Shown: positions 34,433 to 47,800 of the stretch, piece by piece
Layout: each line of letters starts with the position of its first letter
How positions within the stretch are numbered: position 1 is the stretch's first letter
Assembly: GCA_024364735.1 (NCBI GenBank)
Contig: JAGFNQ010000846.1
Location: 37,893 to 101,892 of the forward strand
Direction: 5' to 3'
Length of the DNA: 64,000 nucleotides
Source of the DNA: Boesenbergia rotunda
Lineage: Eukaryota; Streptophyta; Magnoliopsida; Zingiberales; Zingiberaceae
Program-made: the position numbers and the translations under genes
The notes under the pieces: generated by a model
The model's input: only the letters and a program-made list of their open reading frames with translations
What the model was told of the DNA's origin: nothing
Database searches by the model: none

Positions 34433-36011
34433 TAAACTAGATATAAACAAAATTAGGTTAAATTCTAATTATAATATCCATTTAATAAACATCAACAAAA
34501 CCAATTAGGGAAAACCCAACATAATCAGCTCCATAATTTACCATATGCACAAGCTCCCATCTCAAACCAAACAACAAGGAATCTTACGACATTGGTGATA
34601 TAAGATCAAAAACTAAACTACCAACCTCTCGCTCTACCAAGCTTTTAGTGTCTAAAATAACCAGTACTGCTCAAGCATGCAATAAACAACTAAAATCAAG
34701 ACAACAAACATTCTTAATAGATCACTCACTCACAACTCTAAACCATCAAACACTCACACACGTAATAAGTAAAAACTACTCTATACAATTACCATAAACT
34801 AGAAACTCGCAAATTAATCGACATGTGATCTTTTTTATAAATCTAATAAATGTGCATTATAGTTTAATGATTCTTTTAAAATCCAATAAAGACACTCTAT
34901 ATCAACAACTACAACTAGATACATATAGGCCTTCTATGTAGATACTTCTCTATCATGTTTCCAATGCCAAGATCTAAGGTGTACATGGCAAGGATCAAAA
35001 GACAACACAACACCTAACTCCAAAATCCTACTCACGATAATGGAAAGAATCAACCAGATCATCCCTAAGGAAAAAATAATAGCAATGGGGAGAGCACAAA
35101 AGATGAAAGTTGCCAAAACAGAACTATCCAAACACTCTGCTCATAGCATAGTCCTCACACTACATGAGTACACACAAAACATCAGCACTCTAATCTATAA
35201 CAACAAACAAAGATCTCAAAAGTCATCCAAAATCAGATCAAACTCCATAAACAAGACCCAGACCAATCTACATTGAACCAAATCCCCAAAACAAATCCAA
35301 TCCCAAGAACAGGAACATCTCCCCTAAAAATATATCAAGCAGTAGAAATTCATCAAGATGATGTCTAACGCCTAAACCTTACCTGAGATTTCGCTGCAAG
35401 CTTCCTCTACTCAAATCTGTTCGATCCAGCCATAAGGGAGACCAATTATCTCCGACCTTAGATGTTAATCCGCCCTTGGGGCTCAGCAACCCCCAACTCA
35501 CCAAGAACCAAAGAAGCACTATGATTGGAGAGAATTAAACTTGGAGTAGGGGTTGTCGCAAATCATGCTGAGAAAACCACCCAACCAAGGAAACCATCTT
35601 CACACTTACCCGAAATGGAGACTAGCCCTAAGACCATTGGCTCCCGCGAAGCTACAACCGAATGACGATTAGGATGAATCGAGAACAGGGGGCAGAAGTC
35701 GTGGTGGACATAGATCAGGAGGAAGAAGAGATCTCCAGATCTAACAACCTAGTCAAAATGGAATCAAGATCGGAGATGCCCCGACGGCTATGGCGTCGTC
35801 GTATTAACTTCACGTGGAGGACGACGGTGGCGAGGTGAGGAGGTGGCAAAGAGGATCAAGCTCACGAGAAAGAAGGTGTGGTTTGGGTTTGTTATCGTGG
35901 GAGGAAGAATAGAGAAAAGAGGGGATATAAATGTTGGCCTTTTTGCAAAAAGACCCCTAGGTTTTAGCCAATCCAAATCACTTCCTCCTCTTTAGGATTT
36001 TAAGCACTTTA
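34433..36011 (-). other. Unassigned block, promoter/leader-like on minus strand
   Basis: On the minus strand an ATTTATATCCCC box near 35930 is followed by a C/T-rich leader, an ATCTCAGGTAAGGTTTAGG donor-like site near 35380, and T-rich sequence. That is the layout of a plant 5' UTR with first intron, or of an unrecognised retroelement. Only short frames (62-78 codons) occur and none shows a known domain. Confidence 0.3.
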
Positions 36012-36792
36012 TGTTGGATCAGAGTAAATCGATAGAGGGGGGGTGAATATCGATTGAAAAATTTTCGGATAAGTAGAGAAATTACGCAGCGGAAAGAGTA
36101 AACAAAGTCGCTAACACAGTTAGTTTTACTTGGTTCGGAGTCGCGATCGGCTCCTACTCCAAGGCCCACGGTCCTTGACCGTTTACGATGGGCAATTCTA
36201 TATTCGATGAATGTTTACAATTCGGAGTACAGATATAGAATTAAAAAAAAATAGTTACAACACTTAAGAAAATTAAGCTTTTACCAACAACCGGAGTAGA
36301 TGGAAATTCGGAGCAGTGGGTCGTCGTCGGCGATTGAATCACGAGTGCAGAGCGTGCCAGAGTGTAGCGCTTGAGCGAAAGTGTTGAGAGCGAGATTTGC
36401 AAGTTGTATTGAAGCCTTGGGGGTGAACCCCCTTTTATAGTGGTCGCTTGGGCGCTTGTGTTGAAGGGGGTGCCTACACGTGGCCTCTCCTGCGCGAACT
36501 CTAATCCGCAGGCTCGGTCAGTGCTTATCCCCTTTATTGAGGCACCTGAGTTGACTGGGGCACATGTGTTAACACAGGCGCCTAGCTTGACTTAGTCCAA
36601 AGGCTTTCGTGGCAGTTTGCTTCGATGGTCTTGGTTTGGCCTTGCACTGGGGCGCCTGTAACCATATATGCGCCTAGCCCAGTGAAGCGCCTCCTTCCAA
36701 TGAGGCGCCTGAGCTGCAGAAACACAATCCCTTCATTTCCTGCAACCAGTGTTAGTTCTAAAACACAAGAAGCAAATATATATGATATGTTA
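36012..36792 (-). mobile_element. Copia LTR, 3' part, inverted
   Basis: Plus coordinates start TGTTGGATCAGAG; it is the reverse complement of 37312-38101 with scattered differences. It ends exactly where the plus-strand LTR begins, consistent with the plus element having inserted into this minus-strand LTR. Confidence 0.85.
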
Positions 36793-38101
36793 TGTTGGTA
36801 CTAGAAGCACCAAAGTCAAACCTTTGTTTTGATATTGGCAAAGGGTTCAGAAGTTAAGATTTGGTTGTGATCTAACAAGCTGATTAAGTGTGCAGGAAAG
36901 TCCTAGGTACACTAGGCACTAAGTCCTGGTTCATTGAATTGGCACTAAGTCCTGGCCGCGGGCTGGGCAACTAAGTCCTGACCTAAAGTTGGGCAATATG
37001 ACCTGGTGAGTGAAGCTGGGCACCGAAGACCTGGTGAGTGAAACAGGGCACTAAGACCTAGTCGAGGACTGGACACCGAAGGCCTGGTGAGTGAAGCTGG
37101 ACACTAAGACATGGTCGAGGACTGGGCACCGATGACCTGGTGAGTGAAGTTGGGCAAAAGTCCAACCAGAGAAGCCAGTTGGCAAAAAGGTAAATTCTCC
37201 CGAGAGGAGTAGGTGAGGACACGTTCCCCGTAGGAGGGATCATTTTGCGTCGGTTCGACCTAGGGTTCTATTTGGGAGACCCAAAGTTAGAACCAAGACA
37301 GCATAGGTTGTAAATAATGTCTAACATATATTGTATACTTGCTTCTTGTGTTTTGGAACTAACACTGGTTACAGGAAACGAAGAGATTGTGTTTCTGCAG
37401 CTCAGGCGCCTCATTGGAAGGAGGCGCCTCACTGGGCTAGGTGCCTGTAAGGATACAAGCGCCCCAGTGCAAGGCCAAATCGAGACCATCGAAGCAAATT
37501 GCCACGAAAGCCTATGGACCAAGTCATGCTAGGCGCCCCAGACTGCTCAGGCGCCCCAGTAAGCTTAGGCGCCTCATTGAAGGGGATAAGAACTGACCGA
37601 GCCTGCAGATCAGTGTTCGCGCAGGCGAGGCCACGTGTCAGGCACCCCCTTCAACACAGGCGCCCAGAAGATGACTATAAAAGGGGGTTCAACCCCAAGG
37701 CTTCAGAACAACACGCTCAATTCGCTCTCAACACTTTCGCTCAAGCGCTACACTCCGGCACGCTCTACACTCATGATTCAAGCGCCGACGATGACCCGCT
37801 GCTCCGAAATTCCATCCACTCCGGTTGTCGGTAAAGTTTAAATTTCCTAAGTGTTGTGACTTCTTTTTAATCCTATATCTATACTTAAAATTGTAAACGT
37901 CTTTCAAATATAGAATTGTCCATCGTAAACGGTCAAGGATTGTGGGCCTTGGAGTAGGAGCCGACCGCGACTCCGAACCAAGTAAAACAAACTGTGTTAG
38001 AGATTTTATTTTACACTTTTCTGCTGCGTAATTTCTCTAACTGTCGAAAAATTTTCTATCGATGTTCACCCCCCCCTCTATCAATTTAGTCCGATCCAAC
38101 A
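36793..38101 (+). mobile_element. 5' LTR of the old copia element (SIRE/Maximus-like)
   Basis: Starts TGTTGGTACTAG and ends CCCCCCTCTATCAATTTAG...CCAACA; 1,309 bp; followed by a tRNA-Met primer site. CTGGTGAGTGAAG/GGGCACCGA repeats fill 36885-37165 and AGGCGCC words the middle. Family assignment rests on the gag that follows. Confidence 0.9.
36885..37165 (+). repeat. U3 tandem repeats, ~50-bp units
   Basis: Five to six units of GACCTGGTGAGTGAAGCTGG and GGGCACCGAAGACCTGG variants near the start of the copia LTR. They are analogous in position to the different repeat arrays of the sister LTRs at 13565 and 5485. Confidence 0.8.
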
Positions 38102-38103
38102 AG

Positions 38104-38114
38104 TGGTATCAGAG
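38104..38114 (+). other. Primer binding site (tRNA-Met type)
   Basis: TGGTATCAGAG two bases after the LTR end at 38101. Confidence 0.9.
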
Positions 38115-38328
38115 AAGGTGGCTCAAACTTTATGCAACCACCAGTTTGAGAAATTTTTTTGGATTTACGAATTTTTAAATTCTTTTCGCTCGGATTTTCT
38201 CGTTAATCGAGGTTGGGGCAACACCACTCGATCTCTTTGCTTTATTATTAATTTCTTCCCGCACTACTAATCCAAGACTCAATCTTGGAACAAGTTTTTT
38301 TTTCTTATTCCTTTTTCAGTAAATCCTA

Positions 38329-38681
38329 ATGGTCATGCAAGAGGGATACAGCACTGCCAGATCTCCTCTTTTCAGTGGAGAAGACTTCTCCTACTGGAAA
38401 AGCAGGATGGAAGTCCACCTGAAAACTCAAGTGGACATGTGGATAATCATTCAGTCTGGGCGGGAAATTCCCAAGAACACAGAAGGAGTGGCGCAACATT
38501 ATATGGAATGGGATGTCTCGCTAAAGTAGAAAATTGAGGCCGATGCAAAGGCAACCCAAACTTTGCAATGCGTCTTAACCTAGGAGGAACTGAACCTGGT
38601 GGGACCCTTCAACAGCGTGAAGGAGCTTTGGAACAAGCTGATCGAGCTGCATGAAGGCAATTCCGACACAAGGATCAGTAA
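38329..38681 (+). pseudogene. gag N-terminal part, old copia element
   Basis: Starts MVMQEGYSTARSPLFSGEDF and contains the FSYWKSRMEVHL stretch typical of copia/SIRE Gag N-termini. In-frame stops lie at 38527-38529 and near 38580, and the frame is then broken at 38681 by the solo LTR insertion. It resumes after the TSD at 42294. The homologous gag of the younger element (48326) has MAFQEGYPTARPPFFDGNDL at its start, which supports this start codon. Confidence 0.8.
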
Positions 38682-38860
38682 TGTAACGACCCGGAAAATT
38701 CTCTTAATATTTTCTTAAAATATTAAGCATGTTTAAATAATATTCCAAGGGACCTAGAAATATTAAGGAGAACTTAGGCCTAGAAAATCCATGTTTTCTC
38801 ATTTAAATTGAGAAAACTAAGTACCAATGAGCTTTAAATGGGCTCCAAAAATGGGTATTA

Positions 38861-38940
38861 ATTAGGTAAAATTAATATAAATTAGGTAAAATTAATATAA
38901 ATTAGGTAAAATTAATATAAATTAGGTAAAATTAATATAA
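38861..38940 (+). repeat. 20-bp perfect tandem repeat x4
   Basis: Four identical copies of ATTAGGTAAAATTAATATAA near the LTR start. Other family members have the word once, so this is a local recent expansion. Confidence 0.95.
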
Positions 38941-41120
38941 ATATAAAAGAATTTTATTTAGGAATATTGGCATAATTATGGGTGATTTTAGGGGGATTTT
39001 CGGAATTTAGGAAATAAAAATAATAAAATAAATGAAATAAAAATAAAGGTGCATGAGCCAAGGATTGAACCTTGGACCTCTTGTACAACCATGTAAGCCC
39101 TAACCAACTCACCTAGCAAGGGATTTCTATGAGTAAATGAAGTGGATGTAAGTTAAGATTAAGAAGAAGATGAAGAGTCATGGAGAGACTCTTCATTTAC
39201 CTTTTTAATGGGCTATTAAAGGGGGGTTTTGGGAGTTACCTCTTCTTCCCATTACTTGCATATTCGAACCCCTTCCTCCCCTCATTCTTGCCGAGCACCA
39301 AGAAGAGGTTTTCCCCTTGGAAAAACTTCCACCAAGGTCTCATCTCCAAGATCTAAGGGGTCTTCCAAGGATACAAGGACAAGGGTGTTCAAGGGTCCAA
39401 AGATCTTACCATTTTCTTCTCTTCCAAGGTTTGAAAAAATCAAGAAACCCAAGGTAAGACTCCCTCACCTGTGGTATAATAGTTCCTTATGATCTCCATG
39501 ATTTTTAGCATGATATATTGGTTGGTTTTTAGATTTGATGTTGAAAGGAAAGAAAATCAGGAATCCTAGGTTTATGGGTTTTGGCCACAAGGATTTTAAG
39601 GTCTATAATTATGCCAAAAATCTGTATAATGTTATTTAATGTTCCCTTATGATGTTTAGAGGTTAAGCATAATTTTTGGAAATTTTTGGAGTACCCTAGG
39701 ACACCCTAGGGTTTCGGCCAACATGAAAGAAACAAAATCAATACCCTAGAAACTCTATGGGTTTCGGCCACCATGTTTTAGGGTCCATAATGATGCTAAA
39801 AATTTGTATAATGTTATTTAATGATCCCTTATGATGTTTAGAGGTTAAGTATAATTTTTGGGAATTTTTGGAGTACCCTAGGATACCCTAGGGTTTCGGC
39901 CAACATGAAAGAACCAAACCAAGCACCCTAGAGACCCTATGGTTTCGGCCACTATGTATTAGGGTCCATGTGGACGTTAAAAATCTTGATAATATTGTTT
40001 AATATATTCTTATGAAGTTTAAAGGTTAAATATAATTTTTGAGAATTTTTGGGGTACCCTAGGATACCCTAGGGTTTCGGCCAACCACAAGACCCCATGG
40101 GTAGGGTTGGGTCTAAAACCCCAAGTGTATATCTTATGTATTATCATGATATAAGAGAGATGGAGGGTGATTATGTGAAGTTTTCACATGTCCTAGAGAT
40201 CCTATAGGTTTCGGCCAAGTACCCTAATAGAGTGGAAAGTTAGGATTTATTTCAAGTAAGGGCTCCAATGGCCCTATGGTAAGGTATGGTTGGTATTCAA
40301 CAATTGATTTGGGGTTTTATTGGAAATTTTTCCATGCCCCCATGGCCTTGAAGTTTTGGCCAAGATCAAGATTAGGGTTAAAGGATTAGGGTTGGCCTTA
40401 AGTACGGGATCAAATGGTTCCTATAGCCTAGTATGTATGTATGTATGGGATGTTGGTTGGGAAGTTATGTGAAGTTTCATGGACCTAGGGTTCCTTGGGG
40501 ACTTTCAGCCAAGGACATAACCTAGGGCTAGGGTTGGGTTAAACCTACAAAGATGCTTGTGTATGGGTTACCAAGAGGTATGTTTAAGTAAGATGGAAGA
40601 ATCTCTATGTCAACCAAACCCTTAGTTTGTATGTCATGAATTATATGTTAGGCCATGGATGTTTATGAATGATATGCCATGTTTATGAAGGATATGCCAT
40701 GTTTTATGAATAAGATGTAAGTATGCCATGTCTTATGAATGAGGTTAAAGTACATGCCTTTAGGGCATAACAATGATGTTAAGTATGATGAATGAATGAT
40801 GATGAATGACAAGTATGATGAATGAATGATGATGAATGGAAAGCATGTGAAAGCATTATATTTTATTTTATGGGCTTGTCCCGGACCTAAGTAAGGTCCA
40901 CGATTCTGGACTACCGATGATGCTGTCCATGGTTCGGGACTATCGATGATGCTGTCCTTACGGTTCGGGACTACCGATGAAGCTGTCCTTACCCTAGTAG
41001 GTCGAGATTAGCTACCTCGTATTTACTTAGGGATGCGCGCATATGATGAATGAATGTGGTATAAGCCAGGGCCCAATGAATGTTATGATATTTTAAAAGC
41101 ATGTTTTTAAAGATTAAGCA

Positions 41121-41122
<2 letters not shown>

Positions 41123-41159
<37 letters not shown>
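41123..41159 (+). repeat. (TA)n microsatellite
   Basis: 37 bp of uninterrupted TA repeat inside the solo LTR, in a region comparable to the longer AT repeat of LTR A. Confidence 0.95.
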
Positions 41160-41162
<3 letters not shown>

Positions 41163-42293
41163 ATTGCCACATGCATCCATCCATGTTATGCATTATATTT
41201 ATGATGAGAATATTACGCAAAGTAAGTTTATGCAAGGTATGTTTATGCAAATGATTTTGTTTATGTTTCGTGTTAATATATGATGCTATGATTTGATTGT
41301 GTTCATGCTAGTCTAGAATGTCATGATTTACTTATGTTCATGCTAGTTTAGGATGCCATGCTTTATTTATGTACATGCTAGTTAGGATGTCATGATTTAA
41401 CTAGTTTTATGTTAAGTTAGAATGCCATGATTTATTTATGTTCATGCTAGTTTAGGATGCCATGATTTAATTATATTTATGCTAAGTTAGAATGCCATGA
41501 TTTTAATTATGTCCATAATAATTCATGATGCCATGATTTAATTATGTTAAGCCGAGTTAGGACGCCATGATTTTATTTAGGTTCATAACATGCTAAGAAT
41601 ATTTATGAGATTATGTGTATTATGTCTATGTTTACGCCAAGCACTATGTCATGCTATGAATGTTTACGATGTTTATGTCTATGCCAAGTATCGTGTCATG
41701 CCATGAATGTTCTTATGGAAATGTTTATGCCATGCTATGAATGTGATGAAGTTATGCTTATGTCATGACGAAGGTGTGCTAAGTGACGAAAAGTCTTATG
41801 TTCTAAGTAAAGCACTAAGTATGCTAATGTCTTATATGCTCATGATTGAATGATGAATGGTTTTCGTGAGTAGGAAAGAGTCTTACTAAGCCTGTGTGCT
41901 TATAGTCTTGTTTTCTTATACCGCAGATCATGCAAAGGGACAGTAAGGAAGCAGCAGGAGGGCATCAAAGAATGTATGTGATAGTGACTTGGCCAAGGAG
42001 CGATATGGTTGCTCGTTTTATGATAGAACTTTACCTTTACTATTATGTGCTTGAGTATGACTCTATGACATGATGCTAAGTATGACATGATCCTACGAAT
42101 GACATGATGCTAAGTATGATATGATGCTAAGTATAAAGTTACTATGCTAAGTTCCTATGTTATGATGCTAGAAATGGTAGTAAGTGCATGTAGGAGTAAG
42201 TTAAAGGTTTCCGCTGCATTATGATGTCTACATGCCCTAGGAATGTTAACGTAACGCCGCTTAGGAAAAAAAAAAAGCGGGCGTTACAAGTAA

Positions 42294-43575
42294 AAGGGAT
42301 TTGTTACTGAACAGACTCTATACCATCAAGATGCACGACGGTGAGACTACGGCCCAACTCCACGCCATAATTCAAGAACTGATGAACGGGCTGCACACGA
42401 TAGGTCACAAGGTTGAAAACTGTGACTTGATCATGTATACGCTTAACTCTTTTCTGAGAAACTCACTGTGGGCATCTATGGTAGATGCCTACAAAGTTTC
42501 AAGGAACCTATCTGAAATAAAATTAGACGAACTTTTTTCTGAATTAGAACTGTACGAACAGACTAACACTACCTTGATCGAGAAAGGTATATCTTTCGTT
42601 GTAGGTCAATCTCAAGGCAAAGCTCCCAAGAAGAAGACTCAACCAGCACCTGAGTCTAACTCAGACTCGGATTCAGAGGATAGTTAAGGGGATCGACCCA
42701 AGTTGGTTCGACTAGATTAGGACTACTATAAAGACCTAAAGCACCAAACAAACAAAAAGAAAGCAAGCCGAAGAAAGGAAGATCCAGCAGAACCTTCAAC
42801 AAGCTCAAAGAGCACGACTAATGTCACCTGCTACGAATGCAACAAAAATGGACATTCCAAGTTAGAGTGCCCCAATCTGAAGGAAACAAAGAAGGCACGA
42901 AGAAAGAAGGCTCTCCAAGCCACTTGGGATGAATCCTCCTCCGAAGAAGAAGAAGAAGTCCCACACGCGAATCTTCTCACCCTAACCGCCTCGGAAGACG
43001 TCGACTCCGGATCAAAATCGGAACCAGACGATGGAAGACTCACAATCTCGGAAAATGGGCAAATCACGGTAAGAGGTTACTCAGAATATGAACTTTCAAA
43101 ATTAATTTCTTATTTATCTCGCAACTTGGCGAAAGCCAAAATCCAGGTCGAGTACCTCCGACAGGAAGTAAAACTCCTGAAAGAGGAAGTCAACTCAAGG
43201 TCCTTGATTGAGCCAGTTTAGGAAGGAAGCTCAACCCATGTTCAAAAGCTTGAGGAAGAGAATTCTTCTCTGAAGACTCAAGTCAAAGAGCTCAGAGTTG
43301 CCTTAGAACGGTTCACTTCGGGTTCCAAAGGTCTTGACAGCATCCTTGGAAAGCAAAAGTTTGTTCTTAATCAATCCGGTCTCGGTTATCAAACCAAGTC
43401 AAGACAACGCTCTTATTATGCTATATTGAACAAACGTAGAACCCAAGTCCAAGCATGGGTCCCCAAGCTCTGTTTGAACAAACGAGCTGGACCAAACCAG
43501 CATTGGATCCCCAAGGACAAGATTCACATCTTGCCTAACCATTATCGAGGCTATAGTCCAGGGGGAGCCAATATA
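42294..43575 (+). pseudogene. gag C-terminal part, old copia element
   Basis: Resumes in the interrupted gag frame (LWASMVDAYKVSRNLSEIKL matches the younger gag at 48850), runs open to the stop at 42687, then continues past stops. An intact zinc knuckle CYECNKNGHSKLEC is encoded at 42829-42870. It is followed by a Ser/Glu-rich acidic stretch (about 42930-42960), a coiled-coil-like stretch (43110-43330, leucine and lysine/glutamate rich) and a basic tail with AWVPK. Stops at 42687, about 42720 and 43218 disable it. Length and order fit the long Gag of SIRE-type elements. Confidence 0.78.
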
Positions 43576-44289
43576 AAAACCATATTTATAATTAGATTTT
43601 TTTTTAATTGCATGCTTGATTTTTTTTTACCATGCTTAGATTTAGGACTGGTTAGTTTAAGGACAAAACGATTTATTTGAAACTTGAACAACCTAGTATT
43701 GGGTGGAGGTGAGATGATAGTACGTTAGGGAAGCCCTTCTAATAAGGTCAAGTATACTCTACTTGGTCTGTTTAGTCTGGTGGAAATAGCCGAAGCTACC
43801 GATCCAAGACCCAAACTAGTTAGACCGGAATTTCTCAAAAAGTAATTTTGAAAATGAAATTTCATTAAAGGCTTTGTCAAGGAAAGGGTTGATGATCCAA
43901 TAAGGTTACGGCCAAAGAAGGCCTTGTGCCTCGCCAAGACCTAGAAGCCAAGTTTCGAAATTCAAATTCAATTTACTCTTTGTTAAATTTGAATCTAACA
44001 TAAATTTCAAGTAATCCTAGAGTCAACCACTGTTCAAAATCAATAAACTTAACTTTATAAAATTTTCAAAATTAATTAAATGTCTTCAAAATTAACCATG
44101 CTTTTTCAAAATTAAAATCTTTTATATTTGAAAACCTGTCTCACAAAACCCATAAGGTTAACGTGATTGATAACACTAGACTGGGTGTGACAGATTAGCT
44201 TGTGAAAATCAATTTTAAGCTATCCTTAACTCTAATTAGATCCAAATCAATAAATACTTTATGTGTAGGAATATAAAGATTTGGACCAA
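43576..44289 (+). other. gag-pol linker of the old copia element
   Basis: Non-coding AT-rich spacer between the end of Gag and the protease. Part of it (43680-43945) is homologous, inverted, to 9590-9830. No conserved frame seen. Confidence 0.6.
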
Positions 44290-44831
44290 TAGATGTTGGA
44301 TAGTGGATGCTCTTGACACATGACTGGAGACAAATTGAAATTCACTAAAAGCAAGTTCAAGAACCTAGGCTCAGTAGCATTTGGCAACAATGTTACACTC
44401 AAAGTCAATGGGTCAGGTAACATTGAACTCAAGTCTGATTTTGTGATTAAGAAAGTACTCTTGGTTGAAAATTTTAAATTTAATTTGGTTAGTATAAGTC
44501 AGCTATGTGATACTATCTACGTAGTTACATTCACCAACTCTGACTGCCAGATTAGAAACCTTCAAGACTCAGAAGTAATGCTTAAGGGTACTAGGAAAAA
44601 CAACGTTTATACTATCAATTTACCTATAGTACCAAAATGCTTCTTGACTCAATTAGAAGAATCCAACCTCTGGCATAGGAGATTAGGTCACACTCATGTT
44701 AAACTAATTTCTAAATTACCCAACTCGGTTTAATTAAAGGTGTACCAAAAGTTAAGAACTTTGAAAACATAATCTGTAACTCATGTAACCAAGGCAAGCA
44801 AACTAAGTCAAACCACAAATCAATTCAATCA
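44290..44831 (+). pseudogene. Protease and GAG-pre-integrase remnant, old copia element
   Basis: The copia protease active-site stretch is recognisable (WIVDSGCS, then a stop where Arg is expected, then HMTGDKLKF). A frame from 44320 to 44733 continues through the GAG-pre-integrase region with LWHRRLGH, the first His pair of the integrase zinc site. A frameshift near 44700 and stops follow, and the reading is cut at 44836 by the younger copia element, resuming at 54974. Confidence 0.8.
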
Positions 44832-44836
44832 GACTT

Positions 44837-47800
44837 TGTTGAGGCAATCGGCCCTAAAATGATTGGAAGATCATGGTTTTGATGTGTGTGTGTGAATATG
44901 TTTAAGGTTAGAGTGTTATGTTGTATTTGATGTGTGTGATTGAGTTTGCAGGACTTGGAGGATCACACATAGTGAACAAATCCGAGGGACGAGAGCCGAG
45001 GGAGGAGGACTCCAAGGGCAAGTCGGGAAGTGGACTTCAAGGGCACACGTGAAGGGTGGCATGGAGGCAAGCCAAGGGAAGGCTTGTGTGCGCATCCGAG
45101 GGACGAGAGCCAGAGGAAGATGACTTCAAGGGGCGAGCCAAGAGAGTGGACCTGAAGGCACACGTGAAGGAGAAGGTTCAAACTGGCTGAAACTAAGCTG
45201 AGAGGCAGGGCAGTCGACTGGCCAGAGGGCAGTCGACTGCCAAAACTCACAGAGAGTTTTTAGCCTCAGACCAGTCGACTGCCCAAGGGGCATTCGACTG
45301 GTAACACTGACGGACCCAAACTAAGTGTCACGAATGTGGGTCCCAAATTTAAATGTGAATGATGAATTGCTGGAAACCCTTTTACAATCAAAAATATGAA
45401 AATGTAATATAGGGGCCACAGGTCGTATTTTTCTCGGGGCTAGTTGAGATTTGTTTGATTCGCGCTTGTATTTAGGTGTCGTTTTTGGGTTTCAAACAAG
45501 TAAATGGATTTTGGTTCGTTTCACTTGGAAATGAAAAAGCTATGAAAAGGAATAAACTGAATGAAGCAAACTTGAGCTAGATAAATGCAATGGAAGACTC
45601 AACCAATTATAACTCAGTCAAACCAAAGTAGCTTTCAGATTTGGAAAGTCAAACATAATGACAAGTTCTATATCAATTTCATTCCAAATACTAAGTAATT
45701 GAATCAACACAGGGCAGATTGAAAGCAGAAATTCAGTCAAGGTTTGAATGTAGAATTCAAGTGCAGGGCTGTAGAAACAATTTAATTTCGGATCAGGTAA
45801 CGCAAGCTGAAACTAAGTGCTCCAAGCTAGTGTTTAAATTTGACTCAGAAGAACTAAGCTCACTAATACAAACATCTGAAATTCCAAACTGAAAGTTGGT
45901 ACGCAACATTGCTGAGCAGAAATGCAGACTTGCAACTACAACTCAAATGCAGAAATTCAACAGCAGAAATGCAGAAATGATTAGACCCAGTTGAAATCTG
46001 ATGCAATAGTTCTCTAACCAGAAAAACTCTTGATGAGCTGTAATGAAAATTGCAGATACGAGCTGGAAAAATGCAGAATCGATACAGACCTTGCTGACTG
46101 TAAAAATGGAACGCAGGAAAGAAAAGGGCTGATGTGAATGATGCAAATAGATACGCATCAATTGATATCAAATGCAGTGTAATTAGAGCAGGTTGCAATG
46201 TAAGTTCATAAGAAACTTAATGCTCAGAATCAAGTTAGAAAAGAACTAATGATACGCAGCAGGTTATCAGAAAATCAGAAATGAACTTTGGCACGCACGA
46301 AAAAGAAGATTGATACGCAACAGTAAAGCATAAAAGAAGTTAAAATGAAGTGTAACTACTCATTAACAAGTAACTAAACTAATTAGACTGAAGAATTAAA
46401 ACAAACTACAGCAGAAACACATCTAAAAGCTACTTAACTAATCTGAAAATTTCAGAAACTGCTGATACGCAGCTGCAGAAAACAGGGGATCTGATACACG
46501 AGCTGGAAAACCAAAAATAAAACTGAATTTAAAGAGATTTTGCACTAAACAAACTCATTAACTACTGAACTTGAAGATTGAGACCTAATTTAAGCAGAAA
46601 CAAGTAGGAAACGAAATTAACCAATCTGAAACCAATTCAGTAATGAAACCAAGTGCAGAAACGAAATTTACAGCTACAAAACTTGGAAATTAAGGACCTA
46701 AGCTACTCCTCAACCATTCCTCAACTCAAGAGCTCCATGGTCGTCAATCAAGGGAGAACCTCGGACCCGCAAGCTCCGCAAATCAGTGAGAATCGCCTCT
46801 GCTACCGAATCTGATCAGATCACTGCCCAAACTGAAATCAGCTTCCAATTTCATCAAACTCGCTGTTGTGGCTCGCGATTGGAATTAGGGAGTGTCCGAA
46901 ACCTTCCAGGGAACCCCTCTGGTCAGCTCGGATGCAGTGGAAGTGGAGCACAGCTGAGTTCGCTGAATCGGATAGCAATTCTGCCGAGACCTCGCGCAAC
47001 TTGCTATTGAACAGAAAATCAATCAGAAACCTCACTAAGAGCTCTCTTCACTGACCTAACTCTTGCGTTGATGATAGAATTGAGGGATCGCGCCTCCTTG
47101 ACGAAGAAATTGGCTAGAAAACGAAGAAGAAACGATTGTAGCGGCGGAGACGCGACAAAGGAGAAGGCTGCGGCGATTTTTGATTAAATAGCCATCAATG
47201 GACGGTCCAGATTGATCGGATGAAATCCAACGGTAGATCTTGATCTGATTTGAGCCAAACTTTTATGATGATGATCTGGGGTCAGGATCTGCCTTGTGGT
47301 ATCTCGGATCCTCCAGATGTGCAACGGATGGTCCAGATTAACTCTATCTGTGATTGGACGCTCTAGAGCCCTCCTTGCTTGATTCAACGGTTGATTTAGC
47401 TCTGATTGGGATGAAACCTTCAGATCTTGATCATAGAGCTTGATCAACCCTAACCCTAGCTCGGATTGCTTCAGATCGTCCCGGATGGCTCAGATCTAGC
47501 CGCTCTTGAATCGGACAGCCCGGATTAATCCAAAACATGATAATTCGATTCGGTTCCACTTCCGACTCAAGTTTGACCCAGTATGCCCTAGGTCCAGGAT
47601 CCTTCCATGCCTACAAAAATATATCAGAAAATTAGTGGCCAAATAATCCAAAAAATATGTAAATTTGCAATTAAGTCCAAAATAAGAGGAAATCCTAAAA
47701 CCTAGGGTAAAATCACAAATAAGCAATAAAAACATAGGTCAAACATGGATTTTAACATCTAAAATAATCACAAAAATGGCACTTATCAAACACCCCGAAA

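Larger units (their letters stand above)
38682..42288 (+). mobile_element. Tekay-like solo LTR nested in copia gag
   Basis: TGTAACGACCCGG...GCGGGCGTTACA, 3,607 bp, perfect TSD AGTAA (38677-38681 and 42289-42293). Resembles LTR A: T-arm-like segment near 39060, GTAAG site 39454, CAG acceptor-like site 41924-41926, repeated TTTCGGCCAA words. A homopolymer-A run precedes its end. Confidence 0.93.

Noticed and set aside
45863..46198. 111-codon minus-strand frame in the solo LTR
   Set aside because: It carries repeated Phe/Ser/His-rich readings of an LTR and has no start context or domain.
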